From Pholis gunnellus (Eukaryota; Chordata; Actinopteri; Perciformes; Pholidae), in NCBI GenBank assembly GCA_910591455.2, contig OU342812.1, positions 4,616,732 through 4,680,731 of the forward strand: a stretch of DNA of 64,000 bases, written 5' to 3'. The notes beneath the pieces were generated by a model. It worked only from the letters and a program-made list of their open reading frames with translations. It searched no databases and was not told where the DNA came from. The position numbers and the translations under genes are program-made. Shown piece by piece: positions 1 through 13,000 of this stretch (position 1 is its first letter; each line of letters starts with the position of its first letter).

Positions 1-174
1 TAAAACAGAGGCTTCACATCAGTACATAACAGATAGCTCCTTTTAGTTTCTTGGCCCCCTCACCACCACTACCTCTCCTCCCGCTTCCTCCTCCTCCTCT
101 TCCATCACCAGCCAACTCACCCTCCACTCCCCCCCCCCACCAGCCGCCAGCCTCTTGGAAGCTCCTCGTTACAT

Positions 175-193
175 CACACACACACACACACAC
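175..193 (+). repeat. CA microsatellite
   Basis: About nine CA units upstream of iqsec1 start exon A. Confidence 0.9.
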
Positions 194-199
194 TGCTCG

Positions 200-306
200 C
201 TGGCTGCCTGTGTTTGTGACTGGGAGAGGGAGAGGGAGAGTGAACGCGAGAGAGCCCGTGTGCGCACGCCGTCTCAGTCACGCAATCCCATTGACCAGCA
301 CACAGG
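200..306 (+). promoter_or_regulatory. iqsec1: CpG-rich leader of iqsec1 start exon A
   Basis: The DNA from about 230 through the exon at 307-425 has many CpG dinucleotides, unlike the CpG-poor introns around it. That is typical of a vertebrate promoter-proximal first exon. A purine-rich GAGAGGGAGAG stretch lies at 222-252. The transcription start cannot be placed. Confidence 0.35.
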
Positions 307-425
307 ATGGACAAGCCAAGCGTGTGGCGCGCCGTGGTGAGCAGCACGGACCCCCGGCGAACCCGAGACCCCGGGTCCCACTCAAGCAGACCGGGCTCCG
401 CCATGGGTTACCGGCTCTACGACAT
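307..425 (+). CDS. iqsec1: iqsec1 candidate alternative first coding exon A
   Basis: An ATG with good context (A at -3, G at +4) opens 39 codons beginning MDKPSVWRAV and ending GYRLYD plus two bases, then a GTGAGT donor. The phase (2) fits the shared exon at 38574, joining ...LYDI-VEGDG. The exon lies in CpG-rich DNA, as expected of a promoter-linked first exon. A second in-frame ATG (Kozak GCCATGG) at 403 could also start translation. The protein from the first ATG would be 1149 residues. I do not recognise this N terminus from a known isoform, so assignment to iqsec1 is inference from phase, strand and absence of another + strand gene. Confidence 0.5.
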
Positions 426-443
426 GTGAGTAGCATGTTCTGC

Positions 444-468
444 GTGTGTGTGTGTGTGTGTGTGTGTG
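444..468 (+). repeat. GT microsatellite
   Basis: About 12 GT units just downstream of the donor of iqsec1 start exon A. Confidence 0.9.
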
Positions 469-978
469 AATGCTGTGAGGGGAGGACTGGTGAAGCTGTC
501 CCATTCATGGAGACGGCGTCGGTCGAGTGGGTGGTGGTAGTGGAGGAAAACACGGCATCTATACCTCTTACCGCTGTCTATGCTGAGTCACCAATTGCAT
601 CCAGACCTTGCTCTGTCCTCTCGTGTTCCCATCCTGTGCTCTTTGTAAACAACATCTCTTATCGCCAGGGGAGGGGCGACCAAGTGGAACATCACGTTTT
701 TGTTTGTGTAGATTTCACCGAGCTGAATTAATACCATGTGTCTTCAGATGGAGTAAAAAAAACAAACGAAAAAAAAACAAAACCTGAGCGTTGTTTTTGT
801 ATTTGCACACCATTATGTGTGAAATCACAACAGAGTCATGCGAGTGATGGTTCTGGGAGCCTCGGGTGGCTGAGATGAATGACTAATTTGTGGATGATGC
901 GGTGACAGCTCTTACATGAGTTCCTCGCAGCTTCTGCCGTATCTTTGTGGGTGTGAGTGTGTTCTCTTGTGTGATTGG

Positions 979-981
<3 letters not shown>

Positions 982-1056
<75 letters not shown>
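982..1056 (+). repeat. GT microsatellite, about 37 units
   Basis: Uninterrupted TG/GT run, the longest in the window; it may form Z-DNA and is likely polymorphic. Confidence 0.95.
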
Positions 1057-1061
<5 letters not shown>

Positions 1062-3615
1062 GCGGCTGGGTCTGAGCTGTTATTTTTGGGATGGTGATGA
1101 GTCGTACAGTCTGTGGAAAGCTTCCGTCTACTTCAGTATATCATGTGTCACATCTGCCGGGATGAAAGCTGGATAAAATTAGATTGGGTTGTTTTTTTTT
1201 TTTTTGTAGTTTTGTGAGGGTTCGTGTTTTTGATAGTGCCGCACAATAATTTTCTGCACACAATCTACCCCTGCCTAGTACACAACACCTCAAGTGTTTC
1301 GCTGAATAAGCATTCTGCAACCTCCGCAGAGGCACATTTAAGTTTGTTTTCTTTGTGTGTGTCGCCTGCATCACCCTCTGATTCTTTTTCAACCCTGTAT
1401 ACGTGTATCCGTGTACGCGAATGCTCAAAATTTTCCACACATGTACTCGGCAGCTGGTGCATAAGGTTGGGCTGAATTAGCCTGTCATGTCATGATCTAA
1501 TGCCATACATGGGGATCAGTCATCTTAATGAATACGAGACCTTCACGGGTCCCCACGGAGTCCTTCACAGACAATCTGCGCCTGCCATCCACTGGCTTGA
1601 CTCTCTGTCTTGTTTCCATGTGTACAGCACAGCGCACATGAATACATTCCTCAGATTCTCAAGTTCCTTTAGTGTACCAGTATTTATAGCTTTTTTTACA
1701 TGCTTTATTGTCTTTTTGTTGTTGCATTAAAGACAATTGAACATCTTGTTCTGTCTGCGGTTCTGAGGCAGTGGCTGCCGACCCTCTTCCCTATTTCCCT
1801 CCAGCTTTAGTTCAAAGAGAGCTTTAACCACAGAAGGTCACATGACGCGGCTGAGAGGCAGCGCTCGGGAAAGGGGAAAGCGGGGTGCAAATCGATGACT
1901 TTGTGAAACAGTCGTCGTCGTCGTTGCGGGACAGAGAACATGTGCCTCAGTTTGACACTAATGTGTTGGTCTGACTGTCTGTCACACAGACTGAGGCTCA
2001 CAGCGCCGGGCCAGTACTCCTTTAATGAGGAGCTGGAGCGGGATGAGTCTTTTCTGTTGTAAATGTCATTTCATCACCGCTGGCAGGCCTCAGTCCCTCT
2101 GGAATGCTAATGCTGTGCTTACAGTGCTGGAGGGCCAAGATGAGGATAACCTGGACTTGGCCAAAGGCTTTCTTGGCCTTTTTTAAGGACACCACACTTC
2201 ACCACTCTGGCCTGAAGGGATGCAGAGGTTGAGTAGAATAGGATGTGTGAAGTGTATTTTGATAAGTTTAGCAGGGTGAGACCAGCATGTGTGCTTGTGC
2301 CCTGAAAATGGTTGAAGCCTTTTATAATAAGTAATCAAACCTGTTAATGTGCGGCCATATTATAAGCAAATTGATAAGGAACTTGATGTCCCATTGTTTA
2401 CTGGTGCAGAGCAAATGAGCCAGATCACACAGCAGGCAGAGAAACTCTATGTTTAAACTGCACATGATGTATTTTGTGAAATCATGCACATCAACCCGTA
2501 CTGGTATTGCTAAATCAACCGCCTTTGCAGTTGGTTTGGTCTGAGGGGGTTATGACACGGATCTGCACAGTAGATTCTCTGCACCAGTATTGCCGCCCAG
2601 CTCCGTTGTCAACCTGGCTTGTGCATGGGAAAAAAAGGAATAATCGCTTTCTACTAATATGCTAATTTTTCGTAATTCCAGATCATGAAAGATAAGTATT
2701 GGAGTTGAGACGTGCACGTCTTTTTGTAATCCAATTGCCCGTGACATTACCATCGGGGAGGTTTGATCTTCGTGCATGGATTATTCCCCTCTTCTCTCAG
2801 CATATGTAACACTGAACGGACAAGGTGGCTAATAAACATCAATGGGCTTTACCCTTCATTGAGATAAAGTCATGCATTCTCGGAGGGCATTCATACCATA
2901 AAGCCTTTATGGCAGGAATGCCCATTTCCATTTTATTGGCTGAGAGATTCCTAACGCGATGCCACTGTTCCAAGTGACGCCAGCGCTGATGAAAAAAAAG
3001 AGAGTGCGTCACCGGAGCTGTGAGCCACTGACGGCACATTCCTTCACTCTGATCCCGAGCCTTTGACAGCGCAGTGTGCTGGGTCTGCAAACTGAGAGAG
3101 CGCACGACGACGACGACGACTGCCTGCATCGCTCTGAATATGCCTCCGCCCGGGACACGGCAGCTGTATGGGACGCATGCCGCTATTGCATGAGACAACA
3201 ACCGCAGATACAATGCATGGCATCGCCAGCACATGGGTTGGCATGGGGCACGCTGTCAGTTCACATAGCATCAGTGGATGGGGGCACAACGTTACAGAGC
3301 TGGAAGTGAGTCACTAGTTAAAGCAGGGTTTACTTGCTGTATACACGCGCAGGCCTGTCTGCATAATAACCCTTTTGATTTTTCACTTGTCTGAAAGCTA
3401 CAGTGACGCCTCACTGCCATAAATGACTGCAGTCATTCTGCAAAGTGGACATGATTATAGCCGCTGAAGCACCGTCGGTATTACTCGAGTCATTATACCG
3501 AGGACTGTGTAGCTTATTCATTGATCTCTTCCTAAAGGTTTTCAGGAAAGGTTTTCAAGAAAGTAGGAGATTCACACCTTCAGATTTCCTCTCCTGCTCC
3601 ATCAATAGTGTGTCC

Positions 3616-3926
3616 TATGAAGGTATATTTTTGTCTTTATTACGCAAACAAACAAAAAAATGTTTTGAGAGCAAATTTCTCGCACTGCAATCAAAAATCA
3701 AGTTTGTAAGTAAAAATATATAAACTGAGAATACATTATTTGTTGGTTTTGCTTATGAAATCATTTTTGGCTACAAATCAAAAATCTTTGCTCTCAAAAC
3801 AAAAATCTTTTTATTTTTTTAAATGTTTGCTTACAAACTTGATTTTTTGATTGCAGTGTGAGAAATTTCCTCTCCAAACATTATTTTTTTTTGTTTGCAT
3901 CATAAAGACACAAATATACCTTCATA
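3616..3926. mobile_element. MITE-like element with about 95-bp imperfect inverted repeats
   Basis: Sequence from TATGAAGGTATATTT to AATCAAGTTTGTAAG (3616-3711) reappears inverted at 3832-3926 with few mismatches, around a 120-bp AT-rich centre that also contains inverted pieces. It has no coding capacity. The superfamily is not clear because no target duplication is obvious. Confidence 0.75.
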
Positions 3927-4079
3927 TGTTGCAGACTAGAATAGAAGGCAATATATAGTCTAACAGGGTAGAGCGGCATTCATCAGAGTACGGGTTTTAC
4001 CTTTTTACCAAGCCGGTGACGGGACTAATCCTCGTCCTGTGAGGAGCTACTGGCAGCTACGGGCATGGCTTAGCTGTGT

Positions 4080-4230
4080 GTAAACAACGGCAGCTCCTAA
4101 TGAGGTTAGCGTAGATGCTGCAATAGCGTCCGTTATATCAGACCTGGAGAGTGTTTCTTCATTTAAACAAGAGCAACAAGGAACAACTCTGGAGACCTTT
4201 CTCGATGGAAGTTTGATTGACAGATGGTTC
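4080..4230 (+). repeat. Relic of a helicase-like teleost repeat
   Basis: From about 4110 the + strand reads DAAIASVISDLESVSSFKQE then QQGTTLETFLDG without a stop. This resembles, from memory, the N terminus of RecQ-like helicase frames that recur in fish genomes, just before the Walker A motif, which is missing here. The downstream sequence does not continue the domain, so this is a truncated, nonfunctional fragment. Identification is tentative. Confidence 0.35.
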
Positions 4231-6060
4231 ATCCAATCACCTGCCCCGCTTTTCTTTTCTTTCTTTTTTTTAAAGTGCCTGTTGTTTTCTGCTCTTCCGA
4301 TGTTTTCTGTATAACAAACTATCTGGCGGGTCGGGTTAGCGAGAATTACCTCACAGAGGTGTTTTGAACATAGAGCTCCAAAAACGAGATCAAGTGGCCA
4401 AGTCAAGCGGCCATCTGTACAAATGCAACAGCAGCATTTTGGCCTTTGCCAAAATAGCACAAGCTTGGCTCAGGCTGAGGTCGCTCAGCTCAAAGGCTGT
4501 CATTTGCACACTTAAAACCCCTCTGCAGCTGGACATCTGTAGGCAGGCGCTGAGGTTTCAGTGGTTGAGTTTGCAGCTGGAGCTGCGTCAGCCGGCCTGT
4601 AAGGATTATCAAACCAACGGGAGCTGCTGGGCTCTCAGGGGGCACGTCTCTGTGAGTTATAGTTTCCTCAGGGGAGAAGCTAGTGTCTGATGCATCCGCG
4701 GGTTGAAACGGCCCATAATAAGCTCCTGCCTTTGCCAATGGCAACGTCGGAAGCGACAGCACAGAGGAGAGTTGGGCGCATCAGAAAAGGATCCAGAACA
4801 TTTTGTTCCTCTGGCAAAAATATAAACATATATATATGAGGATGTGTTTATCAGCAGCAGTGTTACATAATAACAGCCACACCAAGGTATCACGAGGATG
4901 TCGTCTCACATATTGATTCTTATTTCCATGGTTTGCTGATTCATAATTGGAGCATATTCTTTCAATACATGTTTTCCGCTTTCCTGACTCCGGTATTTCT
5001 GTGCTCGCTGTATTTGTTTACTTTATAGGAGACATGTTAATCCCATCAGGGATTTTAAACACGAGTCATATTCACGTGTTAACATAGGCTCAGTTCTAAG
5101 CCTGTCGACATAGGATTACTAAAGAAGATGCAACCATCTCCTCTTCTTTCGTAGTAGACATGAACGGTGTGCTTTTGACGAGCGCAGCATGCTGCGTTGG
5201 ACATGTGCGCTGTGTTGCCGGTGCTGCGTTTAAGTGTACACTCTTTGTCAGTGGAGACGGCGCTTCGTCATCGGTTGTGTTACCCCGGCCTTCAAGGCAG
5301 CCGGCAGAGACTGAGGCTGTGGGATCCACCTCCAACCAGCCACAGAGAATTGTCTTCCTTGCTGCTTGTCTGTGCCTTTCTGCTTTAGTACAAAGCAGAA
5401 GCTGGAGGAGTGAGTGAGTGTGCTGGTGTTATGGATCTCTTCCCGCCCAAATGTGTCTTTCTCTCTCTCTGTCGTCACGCTTTTGTCTCCACACCCTCCT
5501 TCTGTTCTCTGTTCTTTTTTTCCCCTCCTCCTCCTCCTCCTATACTCTGCGTGGATGCTTTCAGACTGGGGGCTAAACAGCTGTACTGTACTGCGTGACG
5601 CAAGAGCTTGTGCTCATGCCAACTCTGCTGTAACTTTCATGTAAGATTGTCTCCCCCAGAGCATCCACTGTAAAACGTCATGATTTTATCCGTCCTGTAG
5701 TTTAAAGTGACGTGCTACTCAAATACTCCTCCTTCTTTACAGGTAAAGGTATCTCCCCGCTGACTGCAGCCGTTGTGTTTTTAATCCCAAATCGAAGAAG
5801 AGGCACAACTGTGTGACACGTGTGCAAAGAGTTTACGGTTGAACAGCGTAAATCACCGTCATAAATCATCCTGATGTTCAGTTTTAAACTGCACCGTCCA
5901 TGCGGCTGACATAAACTGTGTTTAATGATCTATAAATGCGTGTTCAAATTGGCCACTCGTGATCTGAGTCGTGCCTTTTATTGAACACTTCTCTGATGCG
6001 CTACCAACGAGAAATTAATTTATTGCCATGATGTGTTGATGTGAATCAGCCTGGCCGTCA

Positions 6061-6079
6061 CCCCCCCCCCCCCCCCCCC
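6061..6079 (+). repeat. C homopolymer (19)
   Basis: Uninterrupted run of C. Such runs recur at 27260, 32565, 34780 and 44012 and are prone to length error. Confidence 0.9.
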
Positions 6080-7264
6080 GATCACATCAGCTCGTTTTCT
6101 CCCTGTAAGCTCTGAAAGCACGGAAGCTGCTCCAATCTGCCACCAGGGGGTGAACTTTTCTAACACATCCTTTCAGACACGCTGTCCTTCACACAGACTG
6201 TCCTTCACACAGACATCATGTCCGTCTCTGCACTTTAAATCATGAATGTTCAGTGCAACTTTGCCAGCTCTATGATTTATGATGAGTATTATATCATGAG
6301 CTTATCACCATCTGTCTCTCTTCGGTAGCCTTTTGAATGGATCAGTTTTGCGAGAAGGCCTTATGAGACAGACAAGGGTTCAGGGTTAGGTCAAAAGAGA
6401 GGCGGTTCCAGGGTCAAAGCTATTGTTCAGTCAGGTTCTTTGTGTGCAGGACAGCGACCTCGCAAAGGAGTGAATGTTATGCGCCGCCCCATAACTGTCA
6501 TCTTCTTGCACGTCTGTATGACCTTTTTACATTCTTTCTCCAGTGTATTGCAGAAGCTGAGAAGGACTCCCTGACGGCTACTTGTTCACTCGGCTACCTC
6601 TTTCACCTCTTCTCACACACAGTCGACCAAAGGATGTTCTACAGCGCGCCTTTTGTCTTCTGAAGTGCTTATTGGACTGCGCATCTCCCCGCTCAGAGCA
6701 GGTCGTGGTGAAATCCTTAGGGCAGCTTATCAGTGGGTTGACTGGGTCAGTCGCAGGGAGGAGTGGGGTCCCTGCACTGTGACGCTCGATGCAAGTCCAC
6801 CACAGTACGATGCACCTGCAGCAATGTGGAGACAATGAGAGATCGTCAAATGAGGCCATTTTTGATTGATGGTTGAGCAGATTGTGCGTCTTTTATAGGC
6901 TTTTGAGCTGTGGAGCAGTGTAGATTCATATTGATCCACCTGCAGTGCCATAGGGATTTTATTCAGTCTGTCATATTTCCAAAAAAAAAAAAACAGGTTT
7001 TGGAAGCTATATGTGACCCGTATCATAAATGACCTTGACTCGGACCTCTGCAGAAATGCGCTGACGTTGGTTTGGGTTTAAATTGGCTTCACAGATGTGG
7101 GAAAAAGCATCAAAAGTAAAGGTGACTGGGTGAGTCCTGGTGGCTAACAGTGTGAAGCACCATGTAACCGTGTAGCCATCAGTCAAGCACCTTTGTTGCA
7201 TGTTCCTCCCAAATGTTCTGGTCATTTGTCTAATTTGTAAATGTGTAACTGTGTCACTGGATAC

Positions 7265-7560
7265 ACTGACCAAAGACTGAAAAATGCTGACGGCCTGCAG
7301 ATGTTAAATCACAGATAGCAAAAATTCTTAGTTGACTAACACTCGAGTAAATAGTTGATTTAATCTACAGATCTTCTCCACAAAGACTTGCATAAAAGCA
7401 GCATTTTAAATCTTGTACTTACCAGAAATGCACTCATAGAGGAAAAAGTCGTCCAGCATGAAAAAAGCCTAAAAAATGACTTATCGACTAAATGATTCTT
7501 AGTCAACTCGGACCAACACGACCAATCAGTCAACCACACAAGTGGACAAGCCAATGCATG
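7265..7560. repeat. Probable dispersed repeat with TTAGT(C/T)GACTAA motifs
   Basis: Motifs of the type AGTTGACTAA, ATCGACTAA and TTAGTCAACT occur near 7331, 7480 and 7499, resembling an AT-rich teleost dispersed repeat. Ends are not defined. Confidence 0.35.
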
Positions 7561-9039
7561 CCATGTTGAGCGATATATATCCATCCACCTATTAAAACCA
7601 TCTCCTGTTGTGCTTGTGTACACGCTAACTCAGCTCTTCATCCCACAGAAAACTAGCCCGTCACGAGTGGGAGCCACCTGTGTTCTATGCCAGTTGGTGC
7701 TGCAATAATTGCTCTTCTTTGCCTTTGGCAGACTCTAGAATGTTCTGCTCGCTGAAACAGTGGGGCTTCCAGCCACACTCACCGCTGAAAGAAGCCAGAC
7801 TTTTCTCCATCTGGCATGAACCTCGTGAGTAAAATCACCAACAGAAGAGATAATGGACTGTTGGAAATACTGAGGAAAACATATTTATAAGCGCAGTCGC
7901 TTACCTTGGAACTGCATCCTTAATTGCGGTTGGTGCGTTTGATCTCCGCCATCATCCTCTGTCGATAAAACTGATAATCTGCTCTAAATGTGTCTTTGCT
8001 TTCCAGCAAATGATACGTGACCACTAAAAAGAGTGCAGACATTTAAACAGAAAGATAATCGCACTTGTTTACGTAGACAGAATGTGAAATATCAGCTCGC
8101 TGAGAGCTTTTCTTCATTGATGAAGATTGAGATGCACAGATAAAAAGAAAATTCCATCAGTGTGGTTGTTTTCTGCGAGACGTGTGTAAATCCGGAGGGC
8201 CCCGAGTTTGTGACAAAAGGCCGATGAATGTTGTGTAGATTAATGAATTCCGTCGTGTCCCTGCAGTTCACACAGACTCTCAGTATGGCCTTTGTGCTGC
8301 TCTGGTCTTTCTATATCTTGGCTCGGGGGAAAAAACAAAAGGAAGCTCGGATTGTGCCAGGAGGTGTGTGAAAAGAGTCATGCGGAGATCGCTTGTCAGA
8401 CGAAACGGATCTAACTATACCAATCAGTGTGTTAATGTGAAAATACACACGTTTTTTTTTTTATATTTGGGTGCTTGTGTTTGCATATGCAACTACTTGT
8501 TTGTGTATGTATGCAGTATTTTCAGTGTGTTTGGACTCTGACATTTTGCTGAATATTGATGAGAGGCCCCTTCCACACACCCCCTTTTCCCATGGCTGCT
8601 GGGACCGGGTGGCACTGCAGCGTGGCACTGCCTCTCAGGCAGAGAAAGAGCAGCACTGTGCTTGTGTTCAAGTGCAAAACCCCCTTTTTGCAAGAAAAGA
8701 GAGCCAACGTTCCATGTGTCCAGCTCTCACAGCACTATATAAGCACTGCAGCGCGTTTGGACATGCTTCTATTGAAGACGCAGGTTTAACATGCCGGCCC
8801 CCTCTCATACACAGAAATTGAATTCTTTTCACCGTTTTTACAACTCTTATCTCTGCCCTCCAGTTTAATTCAGTTCACGAATCACCCTGTTAACCATAAC
8901 CGAGCTTTCGCTCAAGCAAATCTATGTGCAATTGTGTTTTCTGCAGCGCTTCCGTGACCTTGATGGGTCGAGTAAAGCGACCTTTTCTTTTTTTCCGAAA
9001 ACACGAGGGCTCTTGAAGCTCATATTTATTTAAACGAAG

Positions 9040-9982
9040 CATGTGTATATAAACTCATGTGGTCGTACAACATCGCAGCGGCCCCTCCCCTACTGACAAG
9101 CCGATCCAATCGCGGGCCGCTCTGCCAGGCTTCCATTTGAAGCTTCGGTAGTACGCTAGTGTTGCCCAGCAACCAGAATCGGCACATTTCTGGGAGGTCC
9201 TGTGTGGATGGCAGCAGCTGTAAGAGGGAGACGGGGAGAGAGAGAGCAGGAGGCAGAGGACCAGGAGAAGGGGACAGAGATAGGAGGAGGTTCAGGATTT
9301 TGACTGGGAGGACGGAGAAAGGACGTCGTCAGGCTGAAGAAGAAGGAGTGAGGAGGAGGAGGAGGAGGAGACCCGGCCTCTCGTTAGAAAGTTTGTTCCT
9401 GCAGCAGAGGAGGAGACGGAGGCCACCGGTGAGCCCCCTGTCGAGTCTGTTCCTGTTAGAACGAGGGGGGATGAGGGTTCCTCTTCGTATCTGTGCGCCC
9501 ACACATTCCACTACCTGTGCCTTGCCGGAGCTTCGGCTGCAGCCATGATGTCTCAGAGGATCCGGGACTGACGCGCTGTGTTCGGGGACCGGCACAGAGG
9601 ACGGACGGACTGACCTGGATCGGAGCTAAAAGAGAAGAGAAGCGGCTAAAATAGAGCTTAAATTAGGAAAGTTGGATCCTGAGCTTTAATACCGGGTCCA
9701 GATCGGTCCCTAAAGAAGGGCTCCTGAAAGGCCTGGCTTCCTGGTTTTGGTGATGACTGAGACAGGTCCAGCAGCGATGTGGTCGCTCTGGGCGGGTTAA
9801 AACCACTCAGGCTGTCATCCAGGCTGGAGCTCCTGGGGAGGACATATCCCGACATATCCAAGCCAGGGATTCACTCACACTGGCTGGAGGAATCGTCAGC
9901 GTCCTGCTCTCGTGGTGCCATGGTGCTTTTTAACGTCGACACGTCCGCCGCTCTCCTGCCCCGTTGATCGTCTCGGCCGAGG
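9040..9982 (+). promoter_or_regulatory. iqsec1: CpG-rich promoter and 5' UTR of iqsec1 start exon B
   Basis: A TATATAAA sequence lies near 9046, followed by GC-rich DNA with a CCCCTCCCC box and a CCAAT-like element (about 9080-9120), then CpG- and GGAG-rich sequence to the ATG at 9983. Short reading frames opened by upstream ATGs at 9545 and 9912 could restrain translation of the downstream start. Promoter activity is inferred from composition and position only. Confidence 0.4.
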
Positions 9983-10059
9983 ATGTGGAAGTTCAAAGCG
10001 TTTTGCCTGGACTACTGGCACGTGCTGTGTTTGCACCCACACAACAACTTTTACAAGAG
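9983..10059 (+). CDS. iqsec1: iqsec1 candidate alternative first coding exon B
   Basis: An ATG with A at -3 opens 25 codons beginning MWKFKAFCLDYWHV, rich in aromatic, Cys and His residues, and ends AG before a GTACGT donor. Phase 2 matches the shared exon at 38574, giving ...NNFYKS-VEGDG and a 1135-residue protein. It follows about 900 bp of CpG-rich sequence with short upstream reading frames, consistent with a 5' UTR and its own promoter. The MW start resembles the recognised MWC start exon at 32035. Usage in transcripts cannot be seen here. Confidence 0.55.
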
Positions 10060-13000
10060 GTACGTTTTTTTTTAAAATGGCTGAAGTCACGTTTTGGCTC
10101 GGAACAGTCGTCGTACTTCAACTCGTAATTATCACAGAATGCCGTCAGCTTGTTGTTGCTGCCCCCGTTGATTTTGATTTAAAACAGACTCTTGAATTAC
10201 TTCATCAAAGCCGCTCTGCACGCTGACGTACCGGCTGACTCAGCGAGGCTTTAGAGCGTGAGAGCTGGCTGAACCGTTATCGATTCGTCACAGCGAAACC
10301 AGGTTACGACTGTTATTTTGTTGAAGCACTCGGTTAAGTAACTTGCCACTTAGAATGTTCTTGTTTGCGTCGGCTGTCTGTTTGGCTTCGGCAACGCATG
10401 AGATGAGCCGGCTCTGACTGAATTCATTCACCCCCGTCCCACTGGGACCTCTCCTCTTTCACCTCTCACCTTCTGCGTTATCTGAGCCCGATTACCGAGT
10501 CGAGCTTTGCAGCTCGCATCAAGGGTGGCAATCGGTTTTTCTTTTTTCATGAATCTATAATGTGTTCTGGGATTTATTTCAACACAACATGCCAATCATG
10601 TCATCAAGGTTTGATTTAATGCCCTTTGGTGACACTTCACACAGCAGTGAATCAGAGGATGCAAGATATGTAACGGCTTGAACATCACGGCTACCTTTTC
10701 TATAAATGTATTAGAGGTTTTACCACTGAGGTATGTGTTTTTTTGGCTGTGTTAAAAAGGTGCACGCTCCTCTCTCGCACTCAATTTCTCACCCCATCCC
10801 CCTGCTGAAGTGTTGAGACCTTCTACTGCCTGTATCACGACCCAGATATCTGATGCTCCACGTCCCATACGTACACGCCACCCCCTTAAACTGAGATGCA
10901 CATGGTGCTGTTTTGCACAAAACCACCACTATCTGTTGAAGATGTAAAGAAAAAAACCCAGATATGATTGGATTCCCCGCGACGATAAAGGTGCTTTTAA
11001 CATTTGGGTGGTCTTCACTTTCAGCTCAATCTGCCTCCGTTATCTGCAGCGTGTTTATTTCAAGCAGCAATTTGAGCTTCAGATGTCTTGTTACCTCACT
11101 CTCAGTCGAACAGACAAGACAATATTTTGGTTCGTTTTCCTGCTGCTGCTGCTGCACATATCAGATCTAGCCGGTCACGGTTGCAGAGGTTTTTCCTTCG
11201 TGCGCGTCCCGCCGTGCAGATGTTTGATGTCTGAATCAGAAGCGAGAGCTGCGGCGGTGTGAAAGACACTGATTCAGTACCTGTGAAATTCAAGCGCACA
11301 TGCCCGCTGTCACATGTCTGTATGCTAATGCCTTCACACAAATAAAACACACTGTTTGTCATAAGCATTAGAATACTGAAGGTGAGCAATCACAGTATGT
11401 CCGTGATTCATTAATAATGCATCACAGATTCAGCTCGCAACTGTTCTTTGAACGTAGGCTTCAGGGGAACCCCCCCCCCACCCCCCCAGCCATTGGTGCA
11501 ACACCACATGCCATGTGTCATCTTTTTAGACAGACTTTTTGATTTTACAATGTTGTATGTGCAGCATTTCAAATCTGACTTCAAAAGGTCCACTTCGTGT
11601 GAAATAATTAACAAAATCGTTCGCTAACTGCTGCTAATGGCCGATCTGTGACTCAGTGGTCTTCGGAATGATTTAGGACGACTGATGATTATTATAATTA
11701 TTTTCCACACGCTGTGAACAACTCATAAAGTGTCTAATCCCGCAGAGTTCCTGGAACATCCTGGTCACGGGGTGTAACTCATTACGTTGCTCTGACTCCA
11801 GTGTAACCATAGTCCGGTTGTGTCCCAGGACTGGGACCGTGTTGTTAGAGCAAGGTCAGTGTAGTAACTCAAAACAGCCTCTCCCAGCTGCTGAACTGGG
11901 GCTCACCCTCCCCTCCTGCGTGGCCTTCCCATTGAGAGCGGTGTGATCGTTGGACACGTGCCCAAGTATTACCATACACACAGGGACCGAAAGCACTCTC
12001 ATGCTCCTTCTATCTCTCCATCTATATCTATCACTCTGTTTCTCTCTCTCTCGCTCTCTTACAGTCCCTTCCACATAAACACAAGCACACATCAAACTCT
12101 CATCGTAGGCCCTGCCCATCACCATTGGGGAGCAGCAGATGAGTGAAAGATTGTATTGGACGGCACAAAAAGGGAAGGGGTGTCCGCGGAGAGCAGAAAG
12201 AGGACTTGGGTTGTGGGTGGAGAGCCTTTTGTTAAGAAGAGGGATGATTTTCTTCTGCTATACGTACTGGGCCTTTACCTTACTTGGTCATCAGGCAGCT
12301 CGCTAGAGCAGCAACCCAGAGCCCAACATTAAACTGGGGCAGGGAGAAACCTTTTTTTTTTTTTAAAAGGCACAGACGAAGTAACTTTAGCAGCGAAAGA
12401 ATGAACTTCTCTGCGGGTTTTCCATGGAAAGTGAAGGATGTGGGGTGTAATTTGTGGTCGAGAAGGGAGTGAGCACAGACTGTGCTTTTGGTGGCTCTTT
12501 TTAGGGGGAGTTGCTGCAGTTTTTGTTTCTTTTTGAAACTTTTTTTTTTTTTTTTTTTTTTTTGAAACTTCCCCTTCAGTGCCATGCGCACTTTTTTCGG
12601 GCATGTCTGATGCCTCCGGTGATGTCACTGCCATGTGGAATGCGATGTGGAAGTACTGCATTACCAGCCGAACTATAAGGTAGGAGGCCATCTGGCTCGG
12701 ACCAGTGTGGATGGCAGCGGCGCGCGGTTATAAGTGGCGGTTGCCGTTCCGACCGACCGCAGCAGTCCCTGCAGATATTTCTGAGACGTTTTCGACCGAT
12801 CAAATAACATTCCTGTCTATATGCTCGAGACCGATGGTTTCCTGTACAGAACCACGGAAATATATTATCACTGGCAGACGGCGGAAAAAGACAGACATTG
12901 AGCAGTAAAGACGTTCTCAAGGTCTTTCGGGGCAGTCTACTTTATGAAGGACGTGTCTTCAATAATGAAGACTTAGAAATAATCTGGCCATTCTTCTCTC

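Larger units (their letters stand above)
426..9982. other. Intergenic-like intron between iqsec1 start exons A and B
   Basis: No further coding exon supported. It holds GT microsatellites at 444-468 and 982-1056, an inverted-repeat element at 3616-3926, a helicase-like repeat relic near 4080-4230, a C run at 6061-6079, a CTCF-like core near 6139, and a candidate repeat at 7265-7560. The rest shows no recognisable structure. Confidence 0.5.
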
